The notes under the pieces were generated by a model. That model saw only the letters and a program-made list of their open reading frames with translations. It made no database searches and was not told where the DNA came from. A program made the position numbers and the translations under genes. Shown piece after piece: positions 18,173-27,042 of a DNA stretch of 64,000 nt. The DNA is from Neorhizobium alkalisoli. GTDB lineage: Bacteria > Pseudomonadota > Alphaproteobacteria > Rhizobiales > Rhizobiaceae. Each line of letters begins with the position of its first letter. Within the stretch, counting starts at the first letter, position 1. Location of the stretch: contig NZ_VIWP01000017.1 in the NCBI RefSeq assembly GCF_007829835.1, forward strand, positions 21,535 to 85,534, written 5' to 3'.

Positions 18173-20377
18173 ATGAAGTTCGAGACACCAGCCAAAACCA
18201 ATCCCATCGACAACCTCAAGGTCGTCGGCCAGCCGATCCACCGTATCGATGGGGAACTGAAGACGACCGGACGGGCCATGTATGCCTATGAATGGCATGA
18301 CCCGAACATGCGTTATGCCTATGGCTATCCGCTTGGCTCGGCGATTGCCAAGGGCCGGATCAAATCGATGGATGTGGCCGCAGTCCAAAAATCCCCCGGG
18401 GTCTTGTCCGTTGTCACGACGCTCTCCGTTGGCGACCTTGGCAAGGGAAAGCTCAATACGGCCAAGCTTTTCGGCGGTGACAAGATAGAGCATTACCATC
18501 AGGCGATCGCTGTCGTCGTGGCTGAAACCTTTGAACAGGCGCGTGCTGCCGCGAGCCTGATCCAGGTAGACTATCAGGAAGAGAGCGCAGCCTTCGATCT
18601 GGCCGCAGCCAAGGGAAGCGCGGTCAAGCCGAAAGACGCCGGTGGCGCTCCGCCGGACAGTGCTGTCGGCGACTTCGATGGTGCATTCAAATCGGCAGCC
18701 GTCTCGTTTGACGGAACCTACACGACGCCGGACCAGTCGCATGCGATGATGGAACCGCATGCATCGATCGCCGCCTGGGATGATGACGAGCTGACTGTCT
18801 GGACCTCCAGCCAGATGATCGATTGGTGGCGCTCGGACCTTGCCGCGACATTGGGCATGGAAAAGGAAAAGATCCATCTCATGTCACCCTTCATCGGCGG
18901 CGGCTTTGGCGGAAAACTGTTTCTCCGATCGGACGCGGTCCTGGCGGCGCTCGCAGCAAAGGCTGCCGGACGGCCGGTCAAGGTCGCCTTGCCACGGCCT
19001 TTCATTGCCAACAACACGACGCATCGGCCGGCAACGATCCAGCGCATCCGCATCGGCGCCCAAAGGGATGGTAAAATCACGGCGATTGGGCATGAAAGCT
19101 GGTCGGGTGACTTGCCGGGGGGCGGGCTGGAGACTGCCGCAATGCAGACGCGGCTTCTCTATGCCGGCGAAAACCGCATGACGGCGATGAGATTGGCCGA
19201 GCTCAATCTACCGGAAGGCAATGCGATGCGGGCGCCGGGCGAGGCGCCAGGCCTGATGGCGCTGGAGATCGCCATTGATGAAATGGCCGAAAAGCTCGGC
19301 ATCGATCCGATCGAATTCCGCATCGTCAACGATACCCAGGTTGATCCGGAAAATCCGGAGCGTCCGTTCTCGCATCGCAATCTTATTGGTTGCCTCAAAC
19401 TCGGCGCAGAGCGCTTCGGGTGGAGCGAGCGAAAGCAACCGGGCTTACGACGTGAGGGCAACTGGCTGGTCGGCCTGGGTGTCGCGGCAGGTTTCCGCAA
19501 CAATCTCGTGATGCCGTCCGGGGCACGGGTTCGACTGGCAGGCGATGGTGTCGTCACCGTCGAAACCGACATGACGGATATCGGGACGGGGAGCTACACA
19601 ATCATTGCTCAGACCGCCGCCGAAATGATGGGCGTTACCGTCGAAAAGGTCGGGGTGCATCTCGGCGATTCGCGCTTTCCCGTCTCGGCCGGCTCGGGCG
19701 GTCAGTTTGGTGCCAATTCGGCAACGTCCGGCGTCTACGCGGCCTGCATCAAGCTGCGTGAGGCCGTGGCAAAGAAACTCGGCTTCAATTCCAACGACGT
19801 CGTCTTTGAAAACGGGCAGGTGCGATCGGGCAACCGATCTGTCGCGTTGGCGGAAGCGGCCGGCTCCGATGGCCTGGTTGGCGAAGACACGATGGAATGG
19901 GGCGATCTCACCGACACGCATCAGCAATCGACATTCAGCGGCCATTTCGTGGAAGTGGGAGTCGATGCTGCAACGGGCGAGACGCGCATCCGCCGGATGC
20001 TCGCCGTCTGTGCGGCCGGCCGGATCATCAACCCGATCACGGCCCGCAGCCAGGTCATCGGTGCGATGACGATGGGCGCCGGGCTCGCATTGTCGGAAGA
20101 ATTAGCCGTCGATACGCGCCACGGCTTCTTCGTCAATCATGATCTGGCGGGTTACGAAGTGCCTGTTCATGCCGATATCCCGCATCAGGACGTGATCTTC
20201 ATGGATGAGACCGATCCGATGTCATCACCGATGAAGGCCAAGGGCATTGGCGAGCTCGGTTTGTGTGGCGTCTCGGCGGCGATCGCCAACGCGATCTACA
20301 ATGCGACCGGCGTCCGGGTTCGGCATTATCCGATCACCCTGGACAAGGTAATCGGTGGCCTGCCGGAAGTCGCATGA
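18173..20377 (+). CDS. paoC: periplasmic aldehyde oxidoreductase, molybdenum cofactor subunit (PaoC-like)
   Basis: The 734-residue catalytic subunit binds the molybdenum cofactor. Visible motifs include GGGFGGKLF, MRAPGEAPG and the C-terminal KGIGELGLCGVSAAIANAIYN carrying the base Glu (GELG) needed for hydroxylation of the aldehyde carbon. Length matches E. coli PaoC (732). It starts three bases after paoB. E. coli paoD (XdhC-type maturation factor) normally follows, but here an MgtC-like gene is next, so insertion of the modified cofactor must rely on a chaperone elsewhere. Confidence 0.93.
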   Translation: MKFETPAKTNPIDNLKVVGQPIHRIDGELKTTGRAMYAYEWHDPNMRYAYGYPLGSAIAKGRIKSMDVAAVQKSPGVLSVVTTLSVGDLGKGKLNTAKLFGGDKIEHYHQAIAVVVAETFEQARAAASLIQVDYQEESAAFDLAAAKGSAVKPKDAGGAPPDSAVGDFDGAFKSAAVSFDGTYTTPDQSHAMMEPHASIAAWDDDELTVWTSSQMIDWWRSDLAATLGMEKEKIHLMSPFIGGGFGGKLFLRSDAVLAALAAKAAGRPVKVALPRPFIANNTTHRPATIQRIRIGAQRDGKITAIGHESWSGDLPGGGLETAAMQTRLLYAGENRMTAMRLAELNLPEGNAMRAPGEAPGLMALEIAIDEMAEKLGIDPIEFRIVNDTQVDPENPERPFSHRNLIGCLKLGAERFGWSERKQPGLRREGNWLVGLGVAAGFRNNLVMPSGARVRLAGDGVVTVETDMTDIGTGSYTIIAQTAAEMMGVTVEKVGVHLGDSRFPVSAGSGGQFGANSATSGVYAACIKLREAVAKKLGFNSNDVVFENGQVRSGNRSVALAEAAGSDGLVGEDTMEWGDLTDTHQQSTFSGHFVEVGVDAATGETRIRRMLAVCAAGRIINPITARSQVIGAMTMGAGLALSEELAVDTRHGFFVNHDLAGYEVPVHADIPHQDVIFMDETDPMSSPMKAKGIGELGLCGVSAAIANAIYNATGVRVRHYPITLDKVIGGLPEVA

Positions 20378-20384
20378 GCATCGG

Positions 20385-20409
20385 AAGGCGGTTGCAGCGC
20401 AACCGCCTT
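20385..20409 (+). terminator. stem-loop after paoC
   Basis: An 11-bp perfect stem (AAGGCGGTTGC and GCAACCGCCTT) with a 3-base loop sits 8 bp after the paoC stop. It lacks a T-run on the plus strand, so it may be a weak terminator or an mRNA 3'-end stabiliser. Confidence 0.5.
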
Positions 20410-20546
20410 CGCTTCGGCGAAAAAAGCCCCGCTGCCGTCCGTATGTCTGCCCTTCCCGCAGGTCAGTCGTGCGTGCTTGGATCGTCGCCTTGCCGTACTC
20501 GTGTTCCTCTCCATCTATCGCGTCATGACCTTGAAAAGGAGCGCAC

Positions 20547-21023
20547 GTGATCGGCTGGCTGGCATCGACGGGTATCGACTTTAACATTTTTCCTCATTTC
20601 GCAGCATTGCTGATCTCCTATCTGCTCGCGTTGCCGATCGGCTGGGATCGCGAGAACAACGAGCGGAGCGCCGGACTTCGGACATTTCCGTTGGTGGCAA
20701 TTGCCGCCTGTGGCTTCATACAGGCGGCGGAAACCGTGACACAGGGGAATGCGGAGGCGACCGCCCGGGTTGTCGAAGGCCTGATAAACGGTGTCGGTTT
20801 TATCGGAGGCGGCGCAATTCTCGTCGGCAAAATGAGCACGCGCGGCACGGCAACCGCGGCAAGCATCTGGGCGACTGGCGCCATCGGGGCTGCAGTCGGG
20901 CTTGGCGCTTATGATACCGCAATTGTTCTCTCGATTGCGACATTCGCAACTTTGCGGATCATGACCAGCTTCAAACCAAGCGATGAAAAAAGCCGTTCAC
21001 GAGATGTCAGCGACAGACCCTGA
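20547..21023 (+). CDS. MgtC/SapB-family membrane protein
   Basis: A 158-residue integral membrane protein with the MgtC signatures LLALPIGWDRENNERSAGLRT, VGFIGGGAI and TRGTATAASIWATGAIGAAVG. MgtC proteins modulate ATP synthase and magnesium or phosphate homeostasis in intracellular bacteria; the family is broad, so the role here is only suggested. The start is GTG 20547 behind an excellent AAAAGGAG. The C-terminal regulatory domain found in longer MgtC proteins is missing. Confidence 0.87.
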   Translation: MIGWLASTGIDFNIFPHFAALLISYLLALPIGWDRENNERSAGLRTFPLVAIAACGFIQAAETVTQGNAEATARVVEGLINGVGFIGGGAILVGKMSTRGTATAASIWATGAIGAAVGLGAYDTAIVLSIATFATLRIMTSFKPSDEKSRSRDVSDRP

Positions 21024-21060
21024 TGCAACCGAAAGCCTGGACGACCCTCCGGCGAGAATA

Positions 21061-21366
21061 TCAGGCCGCAGACGTCAATGTCTCGTCATCAAGGAATATA
21101 TCCTCAAGGACCGAAAGCACCTTTGCAACGCCCGGGTCTTCACAGGAATAAAACGAGGTCTGCCTGTCACGACGCACCTTCACGACGTTCAGGTCGCGCA
21201 TCTTCTTGAGATGCTGCGACAGCGCCGACTGGCTCAGATCGACTGCTTTTGCCAAGCTGTTGACGTCCCACTCTCGCTGCATCAGGAGCTGGAGAACAAT
21301 GAGCCGGCGATCATGCGCCAGCAAGCCGACGAGATCCGCCGCGGCATCGAAATCGAGATTGTTCAT
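21061..21366 (-). CDS. ArsR-family regulator, NolR-like
   Basis: A 101-residue winged-helix protein. The recognition region DLSQSALSQHLKKMRDLNVVKVRRDRQTSFY is typical of ArsR/SmtB proteins and closely recalls rhizobial NolR (LSQSALSQHLSKLR). It has a single Cys (YSCEDPG) and no CxC metal site, so metal sensing is unlikely. The upstream region 21400-21450 is strikingly AT-rich with dyad-like TTATTATACTATATTA, a plausible promoter and self-operator. It is convergent with the MgtC-like gene. Confidence 0.85.
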   Translation of the reverse strand: MNNLDFDAAADLVGLLAHDRRLIVLQLLMQREWDVNSLAKAVDLSQSALSQHLKKMRDLNVVKVRRDRQTSFYSCEDPGVAKVLSVLEDIFLDDETLTSAA

Positions 21367-21399
21367 TGGTCAGCCTTGATCGCAAGAAGGAAGATATCT

Positions 21400-21450
21400 G
21401 GTGGTGATCATAATGCTCTAATTATTATACTATATTACTAATGTTTTCAA
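21400..21450 (-). promoter_or_regulatory. AT-rich promoter/operator region of the ArsR gene
   Basis: A roughly 50-bp run far richer in A and T than its surroundings (AATTATTATACTATATTACT at its core) lies 35-85 bp upstream of the ArsR start. ArsR proteins bind imperfect AT-rich dyads of this kind; no exact operator is claimed. Confidence 0.35.
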
Positions 21451-21630
21451 TTCTTAAGTTGAGGATATTGACGCCGTGCGCACCAGACTGCACGCGGCTG
21501 CAGCGCGCTGGGCAGACATTGGTTCGAGAGCGCCGATGCGCTCGAAAATACCCGGATTGGGTCGACAAAGATCGGTCGGCATCCATCCATCCGCCATTCC
21601 GATCGGGAGCAGCCAGGATTCCGGGCAGCG

Positions 21631-21909
21631 CTAGTCGTCATTGGCCGCATCAGGCGCGATGGAGGAAAGGCGAGAAATCAGACCTCGACAGTCAATAACC
21701 TCTTCGATTGCGCTGTTGATGCGTTCGATGAGCCCCAACGTAGCCGGCTGTTCGGGATCGACAAAATCACCGACGAACAGAATGACATTGTCGACGGTCA
21801 GAGGGACACCCGCGACAGTGCACTTCAATATGGCCTGGTTTGCTATCGCGGTCGCGCCGATTCGTTCGAAGAGACGCGTGCCTTCATCTGCTGACATTCC
21901 TGGGAACAC
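21631..21909 (-). CDS. hypothetical protein, 92 residues
   Basis: The frame starts with GTG 21909 behind AGGA, or with an internal ATG at 21897. The protein (MSADEGTRLFERIGATAIANQ at its start) is mixed alpha/beta in character, with no signal peptide or membrane helix. I recognise no family. It is isolated, with 264 bp to the ArsR gene and over 300 bp to the next gene. Confidence 0.5.
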   Translation of the reverse strand: MFPGMSADEGTRLFERIGATAIANQAILKCTVAGVPLTVDNVILFVGDFVDPEQPATLGLIERINSAIEEVIDCRGLISRLSSIAPDAANDD

Positions 21910-22091
21910 TGCAATTTCCTGTATGGGTGGGAGCAGTCACCTATACAGCACGTCATTCATATGAAGAACATCTTATATTAGCGGAGTGCTATGCAACTGT
22001 GTCATAGCGGGACACATTTTCTCGGGTCACATCAGCGGATATGGCCACCCACATTCGTCTAGGTACAGCCGTGATTGAAAAGATCATGCGA

Positions 22092-22265
22092 TCAGGAGCC
22101 GGCGTGCATGAGTGACACTACCCTGTCGTGAGCCCCGAGCAGCAAGTCGAGTTCTCCTCGGTTGCCACCGAAGCTCGTAATCAGCCTCTGAGCTTCTCCA
22201 AGCTCGAGGGCATAGCGCTCACATAGATCCGCAGGCGAGTAGTCGATCTGGTTATCATCAGCCAT
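22092..22265 (-). CDS. small hypothetical protein, 57 residues
   Basis: ATG 22265 is preceded by AAAGGAG, which sets the start. The protein (MADDNQIDYSPADLCERYAL onward) is acidic and helical with a run EAQRLITSFGGNRGELDLLL. That run faintly resembles the short DUF3606-type helical proteins of rhizobia, but I do not assign it. An imperfect general-stress promoter (TGAAC, 16 bases, CGTT) lies at 22290-22314. Confidence 0.6.
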   Translation of the reverse strand: MADDNQIDYSPADLCERYALELGEAQRLITSFGGNRGELDLLLGAHDRVVSLMHAGS

Positions 22266-22289
22266 TGTCTTCGATCTCCTTTGCGAGAA

Positions 22290-22314
22290 AACGGTTCGCG
22301 ATACTGGAGGTTCA
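22290..22314 (-). promoter_or_regulatory. imperfect EcfG-type promoter
   Basis: On the minus strand TGAAC (22314-22310), 16 bases, then CGTT (22293-22290). There is one mismatch in the -35 element and a perfect -10 element, 24 bases before the ATG of the 57-residue protein. Confidence 0.35.
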
Positions 22315-22796
22315 TTCAAGTCTTGTGACCAATAGAAATCGGGCTTGAACTGCCGGCCAATTCCATAGGGCGCGTGTCGGCGAAGCTATTTGCCTCGTCG
22401 CAGAGGAATTCCGCGTTGCGCAGGGCGTTTGCGTTTCCGTCAGAGGTCAGGGCTGGCCGCAGCAACATGATCAACGGAGCCAAAATGTCGGGTCAGGATA
22501 AAATTCGCGAGGATGCATGTGCCGATTAGAGGACGAAGGACGCCCGGAAGGCCGGCATGCACGGCATTGGCGCGAAGCCAAGGCTGCGCAGCGCTCCTCC
22601 GAATATTCCCAGACATGGTCGGCAGATCACAGCGGTTGAATTTGAGCGACGGACAGTGCCGCGTCTTTGATCAAGGACGAGGGTATCCGTCCAGAGGACC
22701 TGAATTCTGAAAATGACGATGGCGCATCTTGATGTCGTGACCGGGTGTCGAGGACGGTAGTACCGCTCTTTGCGTCTCCCACCAGGGAGATCTTTC
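22315..22796. other. intergenic region, no gene recognised
   Basis: About 480 bp between two short minus-strand genes. Short frames on both strands lack ribosome-binding sites and family resemblance. I see no repeat or RNA structure. Confidence 0.4.
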
Positions 22797-23012
22797 CTAT
22801 CGGTCGTTGATGGATGGAAGATGGGTTTCCACCTCGATCCTTTTCTTTTCCGGCAGAGTGGAGACGTGCTCGTCCCAGAACCTTTTCGCCTCGCGGGGCT
22901 CGTCGTCCCACTGTCGCGTGCTGACGATGTTATCATCGATCTTGGACAGGCGTTTGCCGCCAAGTGCGAGATATTCCTGGGCGAGCTTGAAGGCGTCTGT
23001 TTCGATATTCAT
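22797..23012 (-). CDS. small hypothetical protein, 71 residues
   Basis: ATG 23012 follows AGAGGAG at good distance. The protein is hydrophilic and probably helical (MNIETDAFKLAQEYLALGGK and then WDDEPREAKRFWDEHVSTLP), with no signal peptide. I recognise no family. It lies among stress-type small genes but shows no clear EcfG promoter. Confidence 0.6.
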   Translation of the reverse strand: MNIETDAFKLAQEYLALGGKRLSKIDDNIVSTRQWDDEPREAKRFWDEHVSTLPEKKRIEVETHLPSINDR

Positions 23013-23527
23013 CACGATTACTCCTCTTGCCGGGCTCATCGCACGGCTCCGTGTCTCCGGAGAGCTCGAGGACGAGCTTTTCTGCACTCCGCCTCAGCGT
23101 CGTTAACTCCCGGGCTTGGCAAATGTTTCTAAGGGTGATCGCTGAATTTGAGGTGATTGCCTACGCACAGGCACTCCTGAGCTTTGATTTTAAGTCACAG
23201 CGGCAATTTGGGCGAGGTGAGCTGACCGCGGTCCTCAGTCACGCATGGCAGCGCAGTGCCATACAGGCTGCGGCTCCGCGCCTATGCTGTTTTAGGATTA
23301 TCGGACCGGTTTGGGCATCTTGTGCAATCTGTCTCGACAGGTTTGTTCATGCTGATTGCGTCGGGAGCGAGCGAAGACATAAGCCGTGGTCATTCCAGCG
23401 GGCATGCACATGCTTCCACTTGGCCGAGAGGCCAGGCAGCACACATCTCCAAGGCCGACAATTTACTGCAAATTTTTGAGACTGCCGAGCCCGCACTGAC
23501 GCATGCCATATTTTTGCCGTGACCTAT
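23013..23527. other. intergenic region, no gene recognised
   Basis: About 515 bp with no supported coding frame. It separates divergent small genes; the only clear signal is the EcfG-type promoter just after it. Confidence 0.4.
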
Positions 23528-23552
23528 GGAACCGAGAGCCATCAACTTTGTT
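23528..23552 (+). promoter_or_regulatory. EcfG-type general-stress promoter
   Basis: GGAAC (23528-23532), 16 bases, TGTT (23549-23552), ending 53 bases before the start of a small membrane protein operon. Confidence 0.6.
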
Positions 23553-23605
23553 TCTCGTACCTTCACAGAGGCGTGTTTTTGCCAAGAAAATCAGGAGGTC
23601 ACATC

Positions 23606-23683
23606 ATGGGTCGTGGGCTATTACTCTGGATGCTCGGTATTCCGCTACCGATCGTTATCCTTCTCGTTCTGTTCCTGCGATAG
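23606..23683 (+). CDS. 25-residue hydrophobic membrane peptide
   Basis: A short but well-supported gene: AGGAGG lies eight bases before ATG 23606, and the peptide (MGRGLLLWMLGIPLPIVILL, then VLFLR) is one membrane helix with basic ends. Its TAG stop forms part of the AGGAGG ribosome-binding site of the following gene, so translation is probably coupled. Peptides starting MGRG-LLW and centred on GIPLPI are familiar to me from rhizobial genomes, without a known function. An EcfG-type promoter precedes it. Confidence 0.7.
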   Translation: MGRGLLLWMLGIPLPIVILLVLFLR

Positions 23684-23692
23684 GAGGATACC

Positions 23693-24580
23693 ATGTCGCT
23701 CTATAACACAGGCGTCTCCGACGTCGGAGTTGAGTCTTCCGCGCCGGCCTTGGCATGGGGACCGGTCATCGGAGGCGCGATAGCGGCTTCCGGTGTGACC
23801 ATCATCCTGCTCTTGCTGGGCTCCGGCCTTGGTCTGACCATGGTGTCGCCCTGGGGTGGTGAAGGCGCCTCGTTCACGGCCGTCAGCGTTACGGCGGCAA
23901 TCTGGTTCGTCGTGGTCCAATGGCTGTCATCGGCCCTTGGCGGTTACCTGAGCGGTCGGCTTCGCACCAAATGGGCAGGCGTCCATTCGGATGAGGACTT
24001 CTTCCGCGATACCGCTCATGGCTTTCTGAGCTGGGCTCTTGCCACGGTGGTCATTGCAGGCCTTGCTGGCTCGGCCTTCACCTCACTCCTCGGCGGCGGC
24101 GTTCAGGCGCTGGCGTCGACGGCCTCGACAGCTGCTGTTGCTGGGGCTGCTGCGACGAATGCAGATGGTGGGACGGCTACCGGACCGACAGCGTACTTCA
24201 CGGATGCGCTGCTACGTCCCCAGGACCTTCGTGCAAAAGCGCAGGCAAGTGACGCAGCTGCCACCGCGGAAGTCTCGAGAATTCTCGTCAATGCGGCTGC
24301 CAAGGGAAGCCTTTCCGACGAAGATCGAACCTACCTCAATGCCTTGGTGGCATCTCGGGCCGGTCTGACGCCGGAACAGGCCAAGGCACGCGTCGATGAA
24401 GTTCTCAAGGCAGTCGATGATGCAAAGCTTGCTGCCCAGCAGAAGGCCGATGCGGCCAGGAAATCCGCAGCGACCACCGCTATCCTAGGCTCCCTTTCCC
24501 TTCTTGTCGGTGCGTTCATTGCATCGGTCGCGGGTGCTCTCGGTGGTCGTCAGCGCGACGAGGAAGCCTTGAGAGGCTGA
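23693..24580 (+). CDS. conserved membrane protein with helical soluble middle
   Basis: A 295-residue protein with three N-terminal membrane helices (about residues 23-48, 63-85 and 107-130) and one near the C-terminus (residues 264-286). Between them lies an Ala-rich soluble segment, residues about 150-255, with a likely coiled-coil run (KAVDDAKLAAQQKADAARKS). It follows the 25-residue peptide with a shared ribosome-binding site. Similar proteins are widespread in rhizobia, sometimes named PhnA-like, but function is unknown. A strong terminator follows. Confidence 0.8.
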   Translation: MSLYNTGVSDVGVESSAPALAWGPVIGGAIAASGVTIILLLLGSGLGLTMVSPWGGEGASFTAVSVTAAIWFVVVQWLSSALGGYLSGRLRTKWAGVHSDEDFFRDTAHGFLSWALATVVIAGLAGSAFTSLLGGGVQALASTASTAAVAGAAATNADGGTATGPTAYFTDALLRPQDLRAKAQASDAAATAEVSRILVNAAAKGSLSDEDRTYLNALVASRAGLTPEQAKARVDEVLKAVDDAKLAAQQKADAARKSAATTAILGSLSLLVGAFIASVAGALGGRQRDEEALRG

Positions 24581-24602
24581 CAGTAACCCTGGTCAATCAG
24601 AA

Positions 24603-24639
24603 GCGCGGGGGCCGAACTTTGGCCCCCGCGCTTTCTTTT
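24603..24639 (+). terminator. strong rho-independent terminator
   Basis: A perfect 11-bp stem (GCGCGGGGGCC and GGCCCCCGCGC) with a 7-base loop is followed by TTTCTTTT. Confidence 0.9.
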
Positions 24640-24822
24640 GTGTCAGCAGGCGCGTGATAAAGTCGCCTCCTTCAATCCCTCAAAGAGATCAGCGCGGCCA
24701 AAAGGGAATAGGCCGGAATGGCTTTTCACGGTGAGGCAAACAAAAAATAGGTTCCGCAGACCAGACGTCGCAACGTTTGGTCTGTGGCTAAGCAGTGTTA
24801 GGAAGCAGCGACGCCCGACCCC

Positions 24823-26400
24823 TCAAGGATTGGTGGCTGGCGCGATTTCGGTTTGTGACGGCTGCAATCTCGGTGGCGTCCCGGAAAGCGGTTCCTGGCC
24901 TTTCAGCCGCTCATCTGCAGAGACTGATGGTGTCATGGCCAGTGTCGCCTTTGTGCCGGCCGTGTCGACATTATCACCCCTAGCCAATACCCGGCCCGTC
25001 TTCGCATCATTCGCGGCCTGGTTTCCAACAGAGATCTGATCTGTTCCAACCGGCTCTGGTGTCACCTTGCCATCGGCAGGAGCGACACGCCAAACCATGT
25101 TCCCGGCATCGTCTGCGACAAGCAGTGCTCCGGTCCCATCCATGCCAACGCCAACCGGCCTGCCGCGGGCCTGATCTCCTTGAAGGAAGCCCGTCACAAC
25201 GTCCTGTGCCTTGCCTGAAGGCTTTCCGTTTTCGAACGGCACATAGACGACTTTATAACCGTTGAAACTCTTACGGTTCCAGCTTCCATGCTCTCCAATG
25301 AAGGCGCCGTTCGCGTAAGGTGTGGGCATGGCCGAGTTTTTCGAGAATATCAGGCCGAGCGCGGCAACATGGCTGGACAGTGCATAATCGGGCGGGATCG
25401 CCCGCGCGACCATGTCGGGGCGTGGCGGATGAACACGGACATCGACATGGTCACCGTAATAGCTCCACGGCCATCCGTAAAATGCGCCCTCCTTTATCGA
25501 CGTCATATAGTCGGGCACGAGATTGGGACCGAGCTCGTCACGTTCGTTGACCACAGCCCAAAGGTCGCCTGTTTCGGGGTTAAAAGCCAGACCGTTCGGG
25601 TTGCGCAGGCCGGAGGCGAATACCCGGGCCGCTCCCGTCATCCGGTCGACCTGCCATATCGCGGCCCGCCCCTTCTCGGCCTCGAGACCGTTTTCCGTGA
25701 TGTTCGAATTCGAGCCGACCGACACGTAGAGCAGCTTTCCATCCGGGCTGAGGGCCAGGTCCTTTGTCCAGTGATGGTCGATCGGGCCGCCGGGCAAAGG
25801 CGTCAGCACCTTTGGCTGCCCAGTGATCTCGTTTTGCCCGAGCTGATAAGGATAGGCGAGGATCGCAGATGTCGAAGCGACATAAAGCGTATTGTCTATC
25901 CAGGCGACACCGAAAGGAGAGTCAAGCTTGTCGAGCAGATCATGCTGCTCATCAACCTTGCCGTCCCGGTTCTTGTCGCGCAGGATTGTGATCTTGTTGC
26001 TCTCCTTCGGTTTACTGTTCCCATCGCCATGAGCAATCGACATGATCCATCCACGGATAAGATCCTTCGGACGCGATGTGGGCTCGGGTGCAGGCCCACG
26101 TGACTGCACGACGAGAACGTCGCCATTCGGCAGGGTATGAACCGTTCGCGGGTTCGCAAGATCTTTCGCATAAGCGGAAACGGCGAGCCCGTCTGGAACC
26201 TGCGGGAGCTCGCCATCTTTCCAGCCAATCACCTTTGCAACCTTGAGATCGGGCAGGAGTGGCGGCGCCGGATCCGGCAGCACCGGATTGGGCCCGACTT
26301 GCTGCGACGGATCGAAGTCGCCGGTCTGCGCCTGCGCTTGTAGGCCCGAGCCGATTGATGCCGACAGAACGGCGATACCGAAAATGGGGAATGTTTTCAT
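24823..26400 (-). CDS. PQQ-type sugar dehydrogenase, L-sorbosone-dehydrogenase-like
   Basis: A 525-residue protein with a Sec signal peptide (MKTFPIFGIAVLSASIGSGL, cut near LQAQA) and a six-bladed propeller of the soluble GDH/sorbosone dehydrogenase family. Typical runs are VGSNSNITENG, SGLRNPNGLAFNPETGDLW and the GWPWSYYG motif. It should oxidise a sugar or polyol in the periplasm with PQQ and pass electrons to a cytochrome. A Pro/Gln-rich C-terminal tail follows the propeller. Its ATG overlaps the stop of the upstream DUF2231 gene (TGATG), and both would be read from the EcfG-type promoter at 26875-26899. Confidence 0.85.
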   Translation of the reverse strand: MKTFPIFGIAVLSASIGSGLQAQAQTGDFDPSQQVGPNPVLPDPAPPLLPDLKVAKVIGWKDGELPQVPDGLAVSAYAKDLANPRTVHTLPNGDVLVVQSRGPAPEPTSRPKDLIRGWIMSIAHGDGNSKPKESNKITILRDKNRDGKVDEQHDLLDKLDSPFGVAWIDNTLYVASTSAILAYPYQLGQNEITGQPKVLTPLPGGPIDHHWTKDLALSPDGKLLYVSVGSNSNITENGLEAEKGRAAIWQVDRMTGAARVFASGLRNPNGLAFNPETGDLWAVVNERDELGPNLVPDYMTSIKEGAFYGWPWSYYGDHVDVRVHPPRPDMVARAIPPDYALSSHVAALGLIFSKNSAMPTPYANGAFIGEHGSWNRKSFNGYKVVYVPFENGKPSGKAQDVVTGFLQGDQARGRPVGVGMDGTGALLVADDAGNMVWRVAPADGKVTPEPVGTDQISVGNQAANDAKTGRVLARGDNVDTAGTKATLAMTPSVSADERLKGQEPLSGTPPRLQPSQTEIAPATNP

Positions 26401-26837
26401 CAGACCCTCCAGGCGAGGCGAGCGTATCTGCGGGCAGAAATCGCTACGGTGAAAACGGAAAGGATGAAGGTTATTGCAGAAAGTGCGAGACCGTAAGGCA
26501 CCACAGCCGTCCATCCATCACCCGCATGAACGAGGCTATTGGCCAATGCGGTTACCAAAATGACCAAAAACAGCAGTGCCGACGGGAATGCCGGACGCAG
26601 CGGTCGTGTCCGGGGCCGAACAAGATCCAGGAGTGCGGCAATCAATCCGATTGCCCCGAATACAAGCCCAGCGAACAGGAGCCAGGCGGAAAAGTTCTGC
26701 CACATAATATTGGCGCTTTGCCAGAAGGCGATGTCCGTCAGGAAAGCGAGCGTGAAGCACACGAAGGGAAAGGGGATGAACAACGATTGAAGGGGATAGG
26801 CCGCCGCGTCGTTCTGGGAAGAAGAGAAAACGGTCAT
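26400..26837 (-). CDS. DUF2231 membrane protein
   Basis: A 145-residue protein with four membrane helices and the DUF2231 opening SLFIPFPFVCFTLAFLTDIA. DUF2231 proteins often sit beside periplasmic PQQ or haem redox enzymes and have been suggested to anchor or accept electrons for them. Here the gene is directly upstream of the sorbosone-dehydrogenase-like gene with a one-base stop/start overlap, so the two products probably work together. Electron transfer is inference. Confidence 0.82.
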   Translation of the reverse strand: MTVFSSSQNDAAAYPLQSLFIPFPFVCFTLAFLTDIAFWQSANIMWQNFSAWLLFAGLVFGAIGLIAALLDLVRPRTRPLRPAFPSALLFLVILVTALANSLVHAGDGWTAVVPYGLALSAITFILSVFTVAISARRYARLAWRV

Positions 26838-26874
26838 GGGTACGCTCCGGGATCAAGAGCCTATGATCGCGTTC

Positions 26875-26899
26875 AACCCCAGGGGCAGGATTTGGTTCC
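26875..26899 (-). promoter_or_regulatory. EcfG-type general-stress promoter
   Basis: On the minus strand GGAAC (26899-26895), 16 bases, GGTT (26878-26875), 38 bases before the DUF2231 start. Confidence 0.55.
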
Positions 26900-27042
26900 C
26901 TTCCTCGCTTTTACAGAGGTGTCAGAAAATCCGACAATCGCAATGATTGGCGAAATGATTGGGTTGGTCCGTAGGCGCAAGCATTTGTCGTCAGCGATCC
27001 CGATACCCATATTGCTATGACCATGAGAAAGGGAGTTTTTCC

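Noticed and set aside
24039..24368. Frame overlapping the 295-residue membrane protein gene
   Set aside because: It is an alternative frame of a clear gene; Arg/Pro-rich composition and no ribosome-binding site.
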